Source: Roseivirga seohaensis (GTDB lineage Bacteria; Bacteroidota; Bacteroidia; Cytophagales; Cyclobacteriaceae). Taken from it: a stretch of 64,000 bases of DNA. Below are positions 8,524 to 17,309 of the stretch, in pieces. The DNA lies in assembly GCF_001592945.1 (NCBI RefSeq), contig NZ_LRPB01000006.1, forward strand, positions 62,001 to 126,000, in the 5' to 3' direction. The notes under the pieces are model-generated. The model saw only the letters and a list, made by a program, of their open reading frames with translations. It ran no database searches and was not told where the DNA came from. The position numbers and the translations under genes were made by a program. Within the stretch, counting starts at the first letter, position 1. Each line of letters begins with the position of its first letter.

Positions 8524-9730
8524 TATTTACCCTACAAGATAAGAAAGTAAGGTCATCGGCAAAGGCATTCTCCTTTTTGAATCCTTCTAACTCTGTCATT
8601 AAATCATTGTGGGTAGTTTGAAGGTCTTTATTTTTATGATCCACCAAGAACTTCCTTAGCCTTTCTTCGCCAAACTCTTCTCCAGCACTATTAAAAGTTT
8701 CGGTAAGGCCATCGGTAAACATGAAAAGCGAGAATTCTTCTATATTTTCAATTTCACCTTTATCCAAAAACGGAAGCGGATCAAATGCGCCTAACACGGT
8801 ACTTCCTTCGTTCAAAATCATTACCTCATCCTTTGTAATCAAAACCGGATGATTGTGACCACAGTTAAAATAGCGAAGGTTCTTTTTATCAAAGTCGTAG
8901 ACGGCTAAAAAGAAGGTTATAAAGTTTTCACCCTTTGCGTTGTGCCATGTCTGATGATTCAGTTCATGTATTACCTGTTCTGGATTTTCAGCATTCCTAC
9001 TCAAAGTTCTTAATACTGCCTGAAAATTAGACATTAATATAGCGGCAGGCATTCCCTTTCCCGATACATCGGCAATACAAACTAGAAATTGATTTTCGTT
9101 GGGAATAGGAATATAATCGTAATAATCTCCACCTACAGTTTTACACGGCTGGTAGAATGCCTTTATCTCTAATTTTTGAGAATTAGGTAAAACATCTGGA
9201 AAAAGATAGTTCTGAACGTTTCTAGCAATTTCCATTTCGCGCTGAATGGCCTGTTGCTCAAGTTGTTTTCTGGCCAATCGCTTATTTTCAATCGCTACGA
9301 GAATCACATTACTCAAGGCTTGTATAAAGGTGGTATCGGCTCCTTTTTCTTCTTCTGAAGTTTTAATAAATACAAATGCGAGCAGTTTTTCTTTATGAGT
9401 AACAGGTATTATGATATCAAATTCATTAAAGCATGAAATAGAGAGTTTTGCATCAGTCACCGCAACTATCTTCTTCAGATCAAAACACCCTGTATCGAGT
9501 GGTATTTTAGTGAAATCCTTTTTTGCACCAAATTGCACCTTACATTCCCAGTCTAGGTCTTTCACATACAATACCATTTTAGATAATTGCAGATTGGCCC
9601 TAAGGGTAAATTCATAAATTTTATAGAGGTCATCTTCAGGAAGGTTGTCGTTCACCGCTTGGGTAATTTCCAAGAGTGCGTTTACCTCCATTTCCTTTCT
9701 ATAAAACTTACGTTGAAGTGTATCTTGCAT
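8510..9730 (-). CDS. SpoIIE-type PP2C serine phosphatase with N-terminal GAF-like domain
   Basis: A 406-residue cytoplasmic signalling phosphatase. Residues about 15-150 look like a GAF sensor domain, about 150-175 a charged linker helix, and 180-400 the PP2C/SpoIIE (RsbU-like) domain. Metal-binding aspartates are present in GGDYYDY (Asp202), ADVSGKGMPA (Asp221), FTDGLTE (Asp340) and ADDLTF (392-393), so it should be active. Such enzymes usually dephosphorylate STAS-domain anti-sigma-factor antagonists, but no STAS or RsbW-like gene lies in this window. It is third in the operon, 5 bases after a small winged-helix-like gene, and precedes the polysaccharide deacetylase, suggesting control of an envelope task. 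Confidence 0.92.
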   Translation of the reverse strand: MQDTLQRKFYRKEMEVNALLEITQAVNDNLPEDDLYKIYEFTLRANLQLSKMVLYVKDLDWECKVQFGAKKDFTKIPLDTGCFDLKKIVAVTDAKLSISCFNEFDIIIPVTHKEKLLAFVFIKTSEEEKGADTTFIQALSNVILVAIENKRLARKQLEQQAIQREMEIARNVQNYLFPDVLPNSQKLEIKAFYQPCKTVGGDYYDYIPIPNENQFLVCIADVSGKGMPAAILMSNFQAVLRTLSRNAENPEQVIHELNHQTWHNAKGENFITFFLAVYDFDKKNLRYFNCGHNHPVLITKDEVMILNEGSTVLGAFDPLPFLDKGEIENIEEFSLFMFTDGLTETFNSAGEEFGEERLRKFLVDHKNKDLQTTHNDLMTELEGFKKENAFADDLTFLSCRVNNATP

Positions 9731-9735
9731 AGTGC

Positions 9736-9990
9736 TTAACGACCGTTGTGAACTAATAAGCCTTCTTTGGTGGCCAAATAAAAATACGAAGTGAGATCAT
9801 TCCCCAACTCACTCAATGCAATTGGCATTTCTGCTTGGCGGTCGCCAAAGCATTTTACCCAACCCTTGTTCAACAGCCCTGAGAGTACTTCTTTAAGTTC
9901 GCTCTCTGCCAACTGCGTTTCTTCCAAAATGGCATTAAAAGGTTGAACGAAGTAAAGCTCATCCAAAACATCAAACTCATTGTCGGTCAT
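9736..9990 (-). CDS. Small protein with winged-helix-like pattern, upstream of the SpoIIE phosphatase
   Basis: An 84-residue protein of no named family. The order of predicted helices, with ESELKEVLSGLLNKGWVKCF followed by a short strand-like end, resembles a MarR/DprA-type winged helix in which the 'helix - LLNKGWV - strand' segment forms the wing. There is one Cys and no membrane segment. It lies 9 bases after the upstream glycosyltransferase and 5 bases before the phosphatase. It could be a DNA-binding regulator or a partner of the phosphatase; neither is shown. The tight spacing and ordinary codon use make it a real gene. Confidence 0.65.
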   Translation of the reverse strand: MTDNEFDVLDELYFVQPFNAILEETQLAESELKEVLSGLLNKGWVKCFGDRQAEMPIALSELGNDLTSYFYLATKEGLLVHNGR

Positions 9991-9999
9991 ATTATTGTA

Positions 10000-11106
10000 C
10001 TAGATTTTGAAACTTCTTTCCTTCCATTGAAAACGCCCAAAGTTAGATGCCAAACCAACATAAAGCACGTAAAAAGGATAAAAGGTTTGTAACAAAAGGA
10101 AGTGGAAAAACGAATAGGCTTGTTTTAAATCACGGAAGTAATTTCTAATGAGCTGAAGCTCTAAAACCACCTTTATTAGCCAAAGCCCAACCAAAGAAAC
10201 TAATGATACTTTTCCAAAAAGGAACAATAGCACTAAGCCCACAAGGGCTATTTGCACTGAATAAACAAACAAGGCCGATATTATTGTAGACCACCGCATG
10301 CCTACTTTCCATTTACTGGCCCAACGCTTGCGTTGCTGAATAAAATCGACCCAATTTGTGTGGGCAAGAGTATGTACAACTGAATCGGGATTCTTAGCAA
10401 AGACAACACCATTCGGGTACTTTTTGGCTATTTTCATCATCAGCAACTCATCGTCACCCGAAGGTGTTTGTTCTATGCCCGTAAACCCTTCTACCTCAGT
10501 AAATACCAATTTTCTATAGGCTAAATTGGCTCCATTGGCCATGGTGGGTTTACCTAAACCAATCAATGCTGCGGAAGAAGCCAGCACTGCACCAAATTCA
10601 ATCCGTTGCAATTTTTGAAAGAAACTTCCTCCTTCCAACACCACCGGCCCTGTAATCATTTGTGTTTGGGAGTTGTTAAAACCAGAAGTCATAGCTTTCA
10701 GCCAGTTTTCATTACACCAACAATCTGCATCTGTAATAACAATAATTTCACCCGAAGCCTGTGCAATACCTGCCGTAATAGCGGCTTTCTTTCCTTGGGT
10801 TTCTTCTAAAGAAATAATACTAAAAGAGAATGGGATATCTTTCTCAACCAGCTGCCTTAACACGTTTAATGAATCATCGGTAGAGTGGTCGTTTACGAAA
10901 AGCACTTCAAACCATGGGTATGTTTGAACCTTCAGTGCCTCCACTAATCGCTTCAGATTTGCTTCTTCATTTCTGAAAGGAATAATCACCGATACTTTCC
11001 CTTCATACTTTTCAGCACTAGCAAACGGCATCTGTTGCCAAGCAAGAATGGGGAAAAATAAAAGTAGCAAGTAACTAAAAACAACACCTGCGACAAATAG
11101 AACCAT
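10000..11106 (-). CDS. Membrane family 2 glycosyltransferase, first gene of the operon
   Basis: A 368-residue GT2 enzyme with the same plan as the glycosyltransferase four genes downstream: N-terminal helix (about 2-24), FVNDHSTDDS, DAD at 126-128, GDDE at 217-220, QQRKRW at 257-262 and a C-terminal group of helices (about 275-345). The two are clearly related but far from identical, so they look like old paralogues acting on a shared pathway. No promoter of the TAnnTTTG type is evident in the 80 bases that separate it from the divergent ruvC gene. Confidence 0.88.
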   Translation of the reverse strand: MVLFVAGVVFSYLLLLFFPILAWQQMPFASAEKYEGKVSVIIPFRNEEANLKRLVEALKVQTYPWFEVLFVNDHSTDDSLNVLRQLVEKDIPFSFSIISLEETQGKKAAITAGIAQASGEIIVITDADCWCNENWLKAMTSGFNNSQTQMITGPVVLEGGSFFQKLQRIEFGAVLASSAALIGLGKPTMANGANLAYRKLVFTEVEGFTGIEQTPSGDDELLMMKIAKKYPNGVVFAKNPDSVVHTLAHTNWVDFIQQRKRWASKWKVGMRWSTIISALFVYSVQIALVGLVLLFLFGKVSLVSLVGLWLIKVVLELQLIRNYFRDLKQAYSFFHFLLLQTFYPFYVLYVGLASNFGRFQWKERSFKI

Positions 11107-11186
11107 ATGCGAATTACGCGGAAAGCATTTGCATTTAAAACCTTGTTTTGAATTACAGAAATGGAAGGTTTATTTATCTTGCACCT

Positions 11187-11750
11187 ATGCCATTAGCCAA
11201 AGCTCCTATTAAAGAGAAAATCATTCTCGGTATCGACCCTGGTACCAGTATAATGGGCTATGGACTCATCTTGGTTTCTGGCAAAAAAATCACGCTCCTT
11301 CAATTTGGCGTTATTCACCTTAGTAAATACACTGGGCACGAATTAAAACTGAAGAAGATTTTTGAAAGGGTTACTTCTGTTATTGAAGAATTTCAACCCG
11401 ATGAAATGGCACTGGAAGCCCCCTTCTTTGGAAAAAACGTTCAGTCCATGCTCAAATTAGGAAGGGCGCAGGGTGTTGCCATGTCCGCAGCTTTGGCCAG
11501 AGAAATTCCTATTACAGAATATGCCCCTAAAAAAGTGAAGCAATCTGTTACAGGAAATGGAAATGCCTCTAAAGAACAGGTGGCGGCCATGTTGAAAACG
11601 TTATTAAAAATCGAAACCCTCCCAAAATTATTCGATGCTACCGATGCTTTAGCAGTAGCGCTTTGCCATCATTTTCAGGGTGGCAGCCAACAAAGCGGCA
11701 ACAAAAGCTGGAAGTCGTTTATTTCTGATAATCCCGGCCGAGTTAAATAA
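11187..11750 (+). CDS. ruvC: Holliday junction resolvase RuvC
   Basis: Cuts four-way DNA junctions after RuvAB branch migration. With the ATG at 11187 the protein has 187 residues. An upstream in-frame TTG at 11148 would add 13 residues with no family similarity, so the ATG is preferred. The catalytic carboxylates are Asp17 (GIDPGTS), Glu77 (ALEAP), Asp150 and Asp153 (DATDALAVA). The C-terminal tail, rich in Gln, Ser and Lys, is variable in the family. ruvA and ruvB are not in the window. The gene is divergent from the glycosyltransferase operon. Confidence 0.95.
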   Translation: MPLAKAPIKEKIILGIDPGTSIMGYGLILVSGKKITLLQFGVIHLSKYTGHELKLKKIFERVTSVIEEFQPDEMALEAPFFGKNVQSMLKLGRAQGVAMSAALAREIPITEYAPKKVKQSVTGNGNASKEQVAAMLKTLLKIETLPKLFDATDALAVALCHHFQGGSQQSGNKSWKSFISDNPGRVK

Positions 11751-11891
11751 GGATAACCAATTTCTTTATTATTTTATATCATCATTCAATTATAATACAT
11801 ATAATTACCTAATCAGCATACATCCTAAAACAGTCCTTTATGTATAATTCGCTCGTGATTTTTGGGCATTTACTGAAAGGATAAATCTTAT

Positions 11892-12959
11892 ATGAATAAA
11901 CTCAGATTGAACTCAGACTATTTCTTCAAGTTTTCGCCAGACTTACTTTGCATTGCCGGGTTCGATGGATTCTTCAAAAGGATAAACCCTGCTGTTCCAA
12001 ACCTTTTAGGTTACTCCGAAGAAGAGCTATTGTCACGGCCTATAAACAGCTTTATCCACCCACTTGATAGAAATCTTACCGCTGAATATCGAGAGAGCAT
12101 TAAAAAAGGCAAGCCTCTTATGAATTATGAAAACCGCTATTTGAAAAAGAATGGAGAAATAGTGTGGTTATCATGGACATCAATGCCCTTAAATGAAGAC
12201 AACTTGGTTTATGCTATTGCTAAAGATATAACTCATAAAAAAAGGCTAGAAGAAGAGCGAAATGCTTTATTGGCTAACCTTTCAATGATGAATAAGAAGT
12301 TGAAAGACTTATCATTTACCACTTCACACGATTTGAGAGAACCTGTGAACAATCTATTCGGTATTCTCCACCTTTTAGACACCTCTGAAATTAAAAATCC
12401 AGAAACCTTAAATTTGATTGAACTTCTGAAAAAAACGGCCGAAAAGTTAGAGTTCAAAATGAACAAGCACCTAAATGAGCTGAGTGAAAACGCCAAAGTT
12501 TCAGTGAAGATTGAAGATGTATCATTGGCAGAGGTATTAAAAACCGTGCAAGACTCTATTGGCGCATTAATAAGTAATTCAAAAGTGGTTTTTCAGATTG
12601 ATTTCACCTCCTTTCAGACCATAAGTTTTAACCGGGATTATTTAGAAAGTATTTTCCTGAACCTCATTACCAATTCAATCAAATATGCCAAACCAAGTAC
12701 CACTCCCATTATAACCATAAAGGCTAAAATGGTGAGAGAAGTTAAACGCCTGATATTTACCGACAATGGTATTGGCTTTGATAAAGATGCCGTAAAAGAT
12801 AGAATTTTTGGCTTGAGTCAAACCTTCAACACCCGTCCAGAAAGCAAAGGCATAGGTCTTTACCTTGTTCATACCCACATGACCAACCTAGGCGGTCATA
12901 TTTCAGTAGAAAGTAAAATTAATGAAGGAACAGAGTTTACGCTTTCCTTTAAAGGTTAG
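11892..12959 (+). CDS. Cytoplasmic PAS-domain sensor histidine kinase
   Basis: A 355-residue kinase with no transmembrane segment. Residues about 10-120 form a PAS domain with PAC end (KDITHKKRLEEER). About 136-200 is the dimerisation/phosphoacceptor domain with His146 in TTSHDLREP. About 240-353 is the ATPase domain with NLITNSIKYA (N box), DNGIGFD (G1) and SKGIGLYLV (G2). No response regulator lies nearby, so it is an orphan kinase whose partner must be elsewhere. Its TAG shares four bases with the stop of the convergent HIT gene. Confidence 0.92.
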   Translation: MNKLRLNSDYFFKFSPDLLCIAGFDGFFKRINPAVPNLLGYSEEELLSRPINSFIHPLDRNLTAEYRESIKKGKPLMNYENRYLKKNGEIVWLSWTSMPLNEDNLVYAIAKDITHKKRLEEERNALLANLSMMNKKLKDLSFTTSHDLREPVNNLFGILHLLDTSEIKNPETLNLIELLKKTAEKLEFKMNKHLNELSENAKVSVKIEDVSLAEVLKTVQDSIGALISNSKVVFQIDFTSFQTISFNRDYLESIFLNLITNSIKYAKPSTTPIITIKAKMVREVKRLIFTDNGIGFDKDAVKDRIFGLSQTFNTRPESKGIGLYLVHTHMTNLGGHISVESKINEGTEFTLSFKG

Positions 12960-13354
12960 GCATGATACTTCGCCTTTATCTTTTCAGCCGTTTCGGCCAA
13001 TTCCTCTTGACTTAAACTTAGTTTGGGTTTGCTAAAGTCAATATCGGAAATATTCTGAAGCGGAATTAAGTGAATGTGAACATGGGGCACTTCAAGGCCA
13101 ATCACGGCTACGCCAATTCTTTTGCAAGGCACAGCAGCTTCCACTGCCTTGGCTACCTTTTTAGTAAAGCTGTGTAGGTTTATGTAAGTATCTTCACCCA
13201 TATCAAAAATATAATTCACCTCCTCTTTAGGAACGCATAATACATGACCTCTTTTCAATGGATTAACATCCAGAAATGCAATGTTATTATCGTCTTCTGC
13301 CACTATATGGCCGGGAATTTCTCTGTTAATGATTCGAGTGAAGATACTTGGCAT
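12956..13354 (-). CDS. HIT family protein (HINT-like nucleotide hydrolase)
   Basis: A 132-residue member of the histidine triad family, expected to hydrolyse phosphoramidate or acyl bonds of AMP derivatives. The triad HVHIHLI (His91, His93, His95) and the N-terminal REIPGHIVAEDDN segment are typical of the HINT branch. It is the second gene of a pair with greA, starting 2 bases after greA's stop, an arrangement common in Bacteroidota. It converges on the histidine kinase gene with interlocked stop codons. Confidence 0.92.
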   Translation of the reverse strand: MPSIFTRIINREIPGHIVAEDDNNIAFLDVNPLKRGHVLCVPKEEVNYIFDMGEDTYINLHSFTKKVAKAVEAAVPCKRIGVAVIGLEVPHVHIHLIPLQNISDIDFSKPKLSLSQEELAETAEKIKAKYHA

Positions 13355-13356
13355 AA

Positions 13357-13833
13357 TTATTCTAATGTAATGTCTAATATTTCGAATTGCATAGTGCCAG
13401 CAGGCGCTTTTACTTCTGCAATCTCACCAATTTTTTTATTCAAGAGTCCCTTGCCAATTGGTGATTCATAAGATATTTTTCCGGCCTTCAGGTCCGCTTC
13501 TTTTTCGGATACCAAAGTGTATTTTACTACCATGCCGTTTTTAACGTTTTTGATTTTAGCTGTTGAAAGGATTGAAACTTTAGAGAGGTCTACGTTTTCA
13601 TCTTTCATGATTCTCGCATCACCAACAACCGTTTCTAGCTCAGCAATTCTCATTTCCATGAGGCCTTGAGCATCTTTTGCAGCATCATATTCAGCATTTT
13701 CACTCAAATCACCTTTGTCGCGTGCCTCAGCAATTTGTTTCGACATGTCCGCTCTCCCTTTGGTTTTAAGGTGATGAAGCTCATCCTTCAATTTCTGCAA
13801 GCCTTCTTCCGTGTAATATGAAATTCCAGCCAT
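13357..13833 (-). CDS. greA: Transcription elongation factor GreA
   Basis: Reactivates backtracked RNA polymerase by stimulating cleavage of the nascent RNA 3' end. The length (158 residues) is normal. The N-terminal coiled coil (about 8-75) carries the acidic tip ARDKGDLSENAEYDAAKD, and the C-terminal FKBP-like domain contains SPIGKGLLNKKIGE. Upstream lie two hairpins with T-rich tails (13861-13929), so greA transcription probably begins downstream of, or is attenuated by, the nearer one. Confidence 0.95.
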   Translation of the reverse strand: MAGISYYTEEGLQKLKDELHHLKTKGRADMSKQIAEARDKGDLSENAEYDAAKDAQGLMEMRIAELETVVGDARIMKDENVDLSKVSILSTAKIKNVKNGMVVKYTLVSEKEADLKAGKISYESPIGKGLLNKKIGEIAEVKAPAGTMQFEILDITLE

Positions 13834-13860
13834 AGTTTTAATTGTTTAATTTGTTATGCT

Positions 13861-13896
13861 ATAAAAAACAAAGAACGGCTCCTAACAGAAACCGTT
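13861..13896 (-). terminator. Terminator-like hairpin in the greA leader
   Basis: On the minus strand AACGGTTTCT pairs with AGGAGCCGTT (two G-U pairs, 3-nt loop; 13874-13896) and is followed by CTTTGTTTTTT. It ends 27 bases before greA's ATG. It may be a second terminator for the upstream operon or an attenuator for greA. Confidence 0.55.
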
Positions 13897-13906
13897 GCTT
13901 TAAATA

Positions 13907-13929
13907 CAAAAATCGCCCGCTAAGGCGAT
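13907..13929 (-). terminator. Terminator after the rsmA-mgtE-dehydrogenase operon
   Basis: Minus-strand stem ATCGCC/GGCGAT (13912-13929) with a 6-nt loop, followed by TTTTTG. It lies about 145 bases past the stop of the dehydrogenase gene. The stretch between them shows no gene. Confidence 0.55.
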
Positions 13930-14073
13930 GTATGCTTCAAATTTAAGCAAAATATATATACTCTCCTACTAACAGTAAGTTTACTCGGGTAATTGAAAAG
14001 GGCTTAAAATTAGATTTGAGGTATATTTATCAGCTTTCAATTAACTCAAAATGGTAATTAACCACCTCCTAAA

Positions 14074-15033
14074 TCACGGCTTATTTGATTCTGACATTAT
14101 GTGATAATGCGAGGCAATTTTCCCTACCAACACTTCATTGATTCTTTTGTAAGAAGAGAATGTCCAGCCGCCTACATGCGGAGAGAAAACTATATTTTTC
14201 CTTGAAAATAGATCTGTAAACTGATTTCGCTCATCTTCGGTCAGATTGTCGAACTTTTCCTTATCTAAAACATCAAGGGCAGCACCTTTTATTTTGCCTG
14301 AGTCCAATAATTCCAAAAGGTCTTTTGTTGGTAAAATCTCTCCTCGGGCGGTATTTAACAGGTAAATATCCTTTCTGAAATTCTGAATAAAGTCTTTATT
14401 CACCCAAGCTCGAGTTTCTTCATTTAAAGGAATATGAAGACTAAGGATATCAGATTTGTCAAACAATTTTGCCAAGCTCACTTCCTCTACGTTTTTGGTT
14501 CCAAAGCCCTTTTTATACTTGTCGTACACCAATACACGGCAATCAAAAGCCCTAAGTCTTTGTACAAAAGCCTGCCCCATGTAGCCATAGCCAATAATGC
14601 CAATGGTTTTATCGCTTAGTTCGTCACCTCGGTTGCCTTCCCTGTCCCAAATCCAATTTCTTACTTCGGCATCAGATTTTATAATATTGTTCAACATGGA
14701 AAGCAAAAGCCCCATGGCGTGCTCGGCCAATGCATCTCTATTTCCTTCTGGGGCATTCAGAATCTCAATTCCTCTCGACTCCACGTACTGAACGTCAATT
14801 TTATCTAAACCAGCACCCGCTCGGCCAATCACTTCTAATTTAACAGCAGCGTTAATCAGCTCCTGATCTACATCCGTTTTAGAACGAATGAGCAAGCCTT
14901 CGTAATTACCAATAATACTGAGCAATTCACTTCTGGAAATCTGGGGTTGATAATCGGCATCTATTCCAATTTCTGAAAGCAATCCACAGATGCTCTGATG
15001 CATATCATCAACAATCAAAAACTTCTTCTGCAT
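14074..15033 (-). CDS. D-isomer 2-hydroxyacid dehydrogenase (phosphoglycerate dehydrogenase-like)
   Basis: An NAD-dependent dehydrogenase of the 2-hydroxyacid family, about 319 residues with the ATG at 15033. The longer start at 15057 would overlap mgtE and adds only PTYYSKL-type residues. Seen: the substrate domain (about 1-95), the Rossmann motif IGIIGYGYMG, the arginine-bearing NTARGEI, an acidic residue after GAALDVLDKE, and the catalytic histidine in SPHVGGWT. It lacks the regulatory ACT domain of classical SerA, so serine synthesis is possible but not proven. It is the third gene after rsmA and mgtE. Confidence 0.85.
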   Translation of the reverse strand: MQKKFLIVDDMHQSICGLLSEIGIDADYQPQISRSELLSIIGNYEGLLIRSKTDVDQELINAAVKLEVIGRAGAGLDKIDVQYVESRGIEILNAPEGNRDALAEHAMGLLLSMLNNIIKSDAEVRNWIWDREGNRGDELSDKTIGIIGYGYMGQAFVQRLRAFDCRVLVYDKYKKGFGTKNVEEVSLAKLFDKSDILSLHIPLNEETRAWVNKDFIQNFRKDIYLLNTARGEILPTKDLLELLDSGKIKGAALDVLDKEKFDNLTEDERNQFTDLFSRKNIVFSPHVGGWTFSSYKRINEVLVGKIASHYHIMSESNKP

Positions 15034-15037
15034 AAGC

Positions 15038-16396
15038 TTAGAGTAATAAGTTGGCAATCAATAAATACACGGTAATTCCCAACATATCGTTGGCCGTGGT
15101 AATAAACGGCCCAGAAGCCAAAGCTGGATTAATTCCGAGTTTATCTAATATCAGTGGTGTTGCTGTTCCTGTAAATGAGGCCAGCAAAACTACGGCCTGA
15201 AGTGCAATAGCTACCACTAAACCGAGTTTAACTTCTCCATATAAATAGACAACTAAGAAGCTGATTGAGCCCAACACTAATCCGGTAAACATGGCAATTG
15301 CTACCATTTTCAAGAGTCGTTTTCCTAAACTATCGGTAAATACTGATTTAGTGGCTAAACTTTGAACTACGAGGGTTGAAGACTGCACCCCTACATTTCC
15401 GCCCGTAGCCATAATCAATGGTATAAAAAGCGCCAAGCCTGTAATGGTTTGAATTTGATCTTCGAAACCTCGAATTACATATGCACCAACAATTCCGCCT
15501 ACCAAACCAATAATCAACCACGGCAATCGGGCTTTCAAAATCACCCAAATGGTATCGTCTTCCTCTACATCTGAAGATATACCCGACATCAGTTGTCTGT
15601 CTTCTTCGGCCTGATCGGTAATTACATCTACAATATCATCTATGGTAATTCTACCCACTAGCTTGCCTTGAAGGTTTACTACGGGCACCACATCGAGGTC
15701 GTATTTTCGCATGATGTCGGCCACTTCTTCTTCATCCATATAGGTTTCAACAGAAATGACATCATCATCATAAATTTCACTGATGTGCGTATTATCATTG
15801 GCTAGCAAAATATCCTTCACAGAAACTTTACCCAATAGCTTATATTTATCGTCAACTACATAAACCGAGTAAATACGATCTACATTTTCACGCTGTCTTC
15901 TAATTTCTTCAATGGTCTGAACAATGTTCCAATTCAAATTGGCGATGATCATCTCCTTCGCCATTAAACCTCCTGCACAATCCTCATCATAGCGCATTAG
16001 CTCATGAATATGGGCAGCGGTATCTGGATCAATAATTTCAGAAATTACTTCTTCACGTGTTTTGGCCGGAAGTTCATTGATGATATCTACCGCATCATCA
16101 GAATCCATTTCAGTAATGTAATCGGCTACTTCTTTTGGTGTGAAGTTTTCTAAGAATTTAGTTCTAGTGTCTTCTTCAAGGTCTTCTATAATTTCCGCCC
16201 CAACCTCATTGTCCAATATATCTATGACATATTTGGCCATATCGGCATTCAACTCATCCAGTAATGCAGAAATATCGGCAGAATTCACCCCCTCCATCGT
16301 GTCGCGGATAAAGGCACTATTTTTTTCCTCTATGGCTATTTCTAGCGCACTAAGGTATTCTTTAGAAAGTTCAAAAATGGTTTTTACTTCTGACAC
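15038..16396 (-). CDS. mgtE: MgtE magnesium channel
   Basis: A 452-residue Mg2+ channel. The order is an N-terminal helical MgtE-N domain (about 20-125), two CBS domains (about 130-260) that gate by cytosolic Mg2+, a connecting helix, and five transmembrane helices from about 290 to 450. The pore signature GGNVGVQSSTLVVQ and the ANDMLGI segment in the last helices match the family. It overlaps the start of rsmA's stop region by 13 bases and is co-transcribed with it. Gating through the CBS domains is family knowledge. Confidence 0.93.
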   Translation of the reverse strand: MSEVKTIFELSKEYLSALEIAIEEKNSAFIRDTMEGVNSADISALLDELNADMAKYVIDILDNEVGAEIIEDLEEDTRTKFLENFTPKEVADYITEMDSDDAVDIINELPAKTREEVISEIIDPDTAAHIHELMRYDEDCAGGLMAKEMIIANLNWNIVQTIEEIRRQRENVDRIYSVYVVDDKYKLLGKVSVKDILLANDNTHISEIYDDDVISVETYMDEEEVADIMRKYDLDVVPVVNLQGKLVGRITIDDIVDVITDQAEEDRQLMSGISSDVEEDDTIWVILKARLPWLIIGLVGGIVGAYVIRGFEDQIQTITGLALFIPLIMATGGNVGVQSSTLVVQSLATKSVFTDSLGKRLLKMVAIAMFTGLVLGSISFLVVYLYGEVKLGLVVAIALQAVVLLASFTGTATPLILDKLGINPALASGPFITTANDMLGITVYLLIANLLL

Positions 16397-17163
16397 GATG
16401 ATATAAGATTCGTCAGTTCCACATACTGGTCAACAGAAAGTGTTTCGGCCCTTTGATCGAGCACTTTTTCTCCGCTGAGTTCCTCTGGCAAATTTATTGG
16501 TTTTAGTGCGTTGCGCAATGTTTTCCTTCTCATTTGAAAACCTGCTTTTACTACCCTTCTAAAAAGCACTTCATCGCAATCCAAGGCTTCTCTTTTGTTT
16601 CTTTTTAACCTAATTACCGCGCTATTTACCTTGGGAGGAGGGTTAAAAACATTAGGAGGAACTGTGAATAAATATTCTAACTCATAATAAGCCTGTAAGA
16701 ACACACTTAAAATTCCATAGGCTTTATTTCCTGGGGCAGAAATAAGGCGATCGGCCACTTCTTTTTGAATCATACAAACTACTTCGGGCACCTGCTGCTT
16801 CAAGTCCAGAATTTTGAAAAATATTTGTGATGAAATATTATATGGAAAGTTACCCACTACCCCAAATTTACCTGGAAATAGCTCTTCCATATTCAACTTC
16901 AGAAAATCACCTTCAATAATTCTTCCTTCAAGCTGAGGGTAATGCTGCTTGAGGTAAGCCACAGACTCTCTGTCAATCTCAATTACTGAGGTTTCTTGTT
17001 TGTTTTGTAAAAGAAACTGAGTGAGCACACCTGTTCCTGGACCAATCTCTACTACTTTATCATAGCCTCCATGACCAGTAAGTCCATCGGCAATACTTTT
17101 GGCAATGTTCAAATCTTTTAAAAAATGTTGGCCGAGGTGTTTCTTAGGTCTTACTGATGACAT
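16384..17163 (-). CDS. rsmA: 16S rRNA dimethyladenosine transferase RsmA (KsgA)
   Basis: Dimethylates two adjacent adenines near the 3' end of 16S rRNA. The 259-residue protein starts with KKHLGQHFLKD, the family's N-terminal signature. Motif I of the SAM site is VVEIGPGTGVLT and the catalytic motif IV is NFPYNIS. The C-terminal helical domain is present. It is first in the operon rsmA-mgtE-dehydrogenase and divergent from pdxA across about 145 bases. rsmA next to pdxA is a familiar pairing (also in E. coli), though here they are divergent. Confidence 0.95.
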   Translation of the reverse strand: MSSVRPKKHLGQHFLKDLNIAKSIADGLTGHGGYDKVVEIGPGTGVLTQFLLQNKQETSVIEIDRESVAYLKQHYPQLEGRIIEGDFLKLNMEELFPGKFGVVGNFPYNISSQIFFKILDLKQQVPEVVCMIQKEVADRLISAPGNKAYGILSVFLQAYYELEYLFTVPPNVFNPPPKVNSAVIRLKRNKREALDCDEVLFRRVVKAGFQMRRKTLRNALKPINLPEELSGEKVLDQRAETLSVDQYVELTNLISSCQK

Positions 17164-17309
17164 GGAAGTAACTTATAGAAAAAACATTAATTTGCGCAAA
17201 ATGAGAATTCTGTTGAAGATTACTCAGAGCAGGGCTTCATTGTTCTTCTCAAATTCAAACCTACTTCAACTTTTCTTTAAAGATTACAAAAGCAGGAAAT
17301 TCTTTGATT

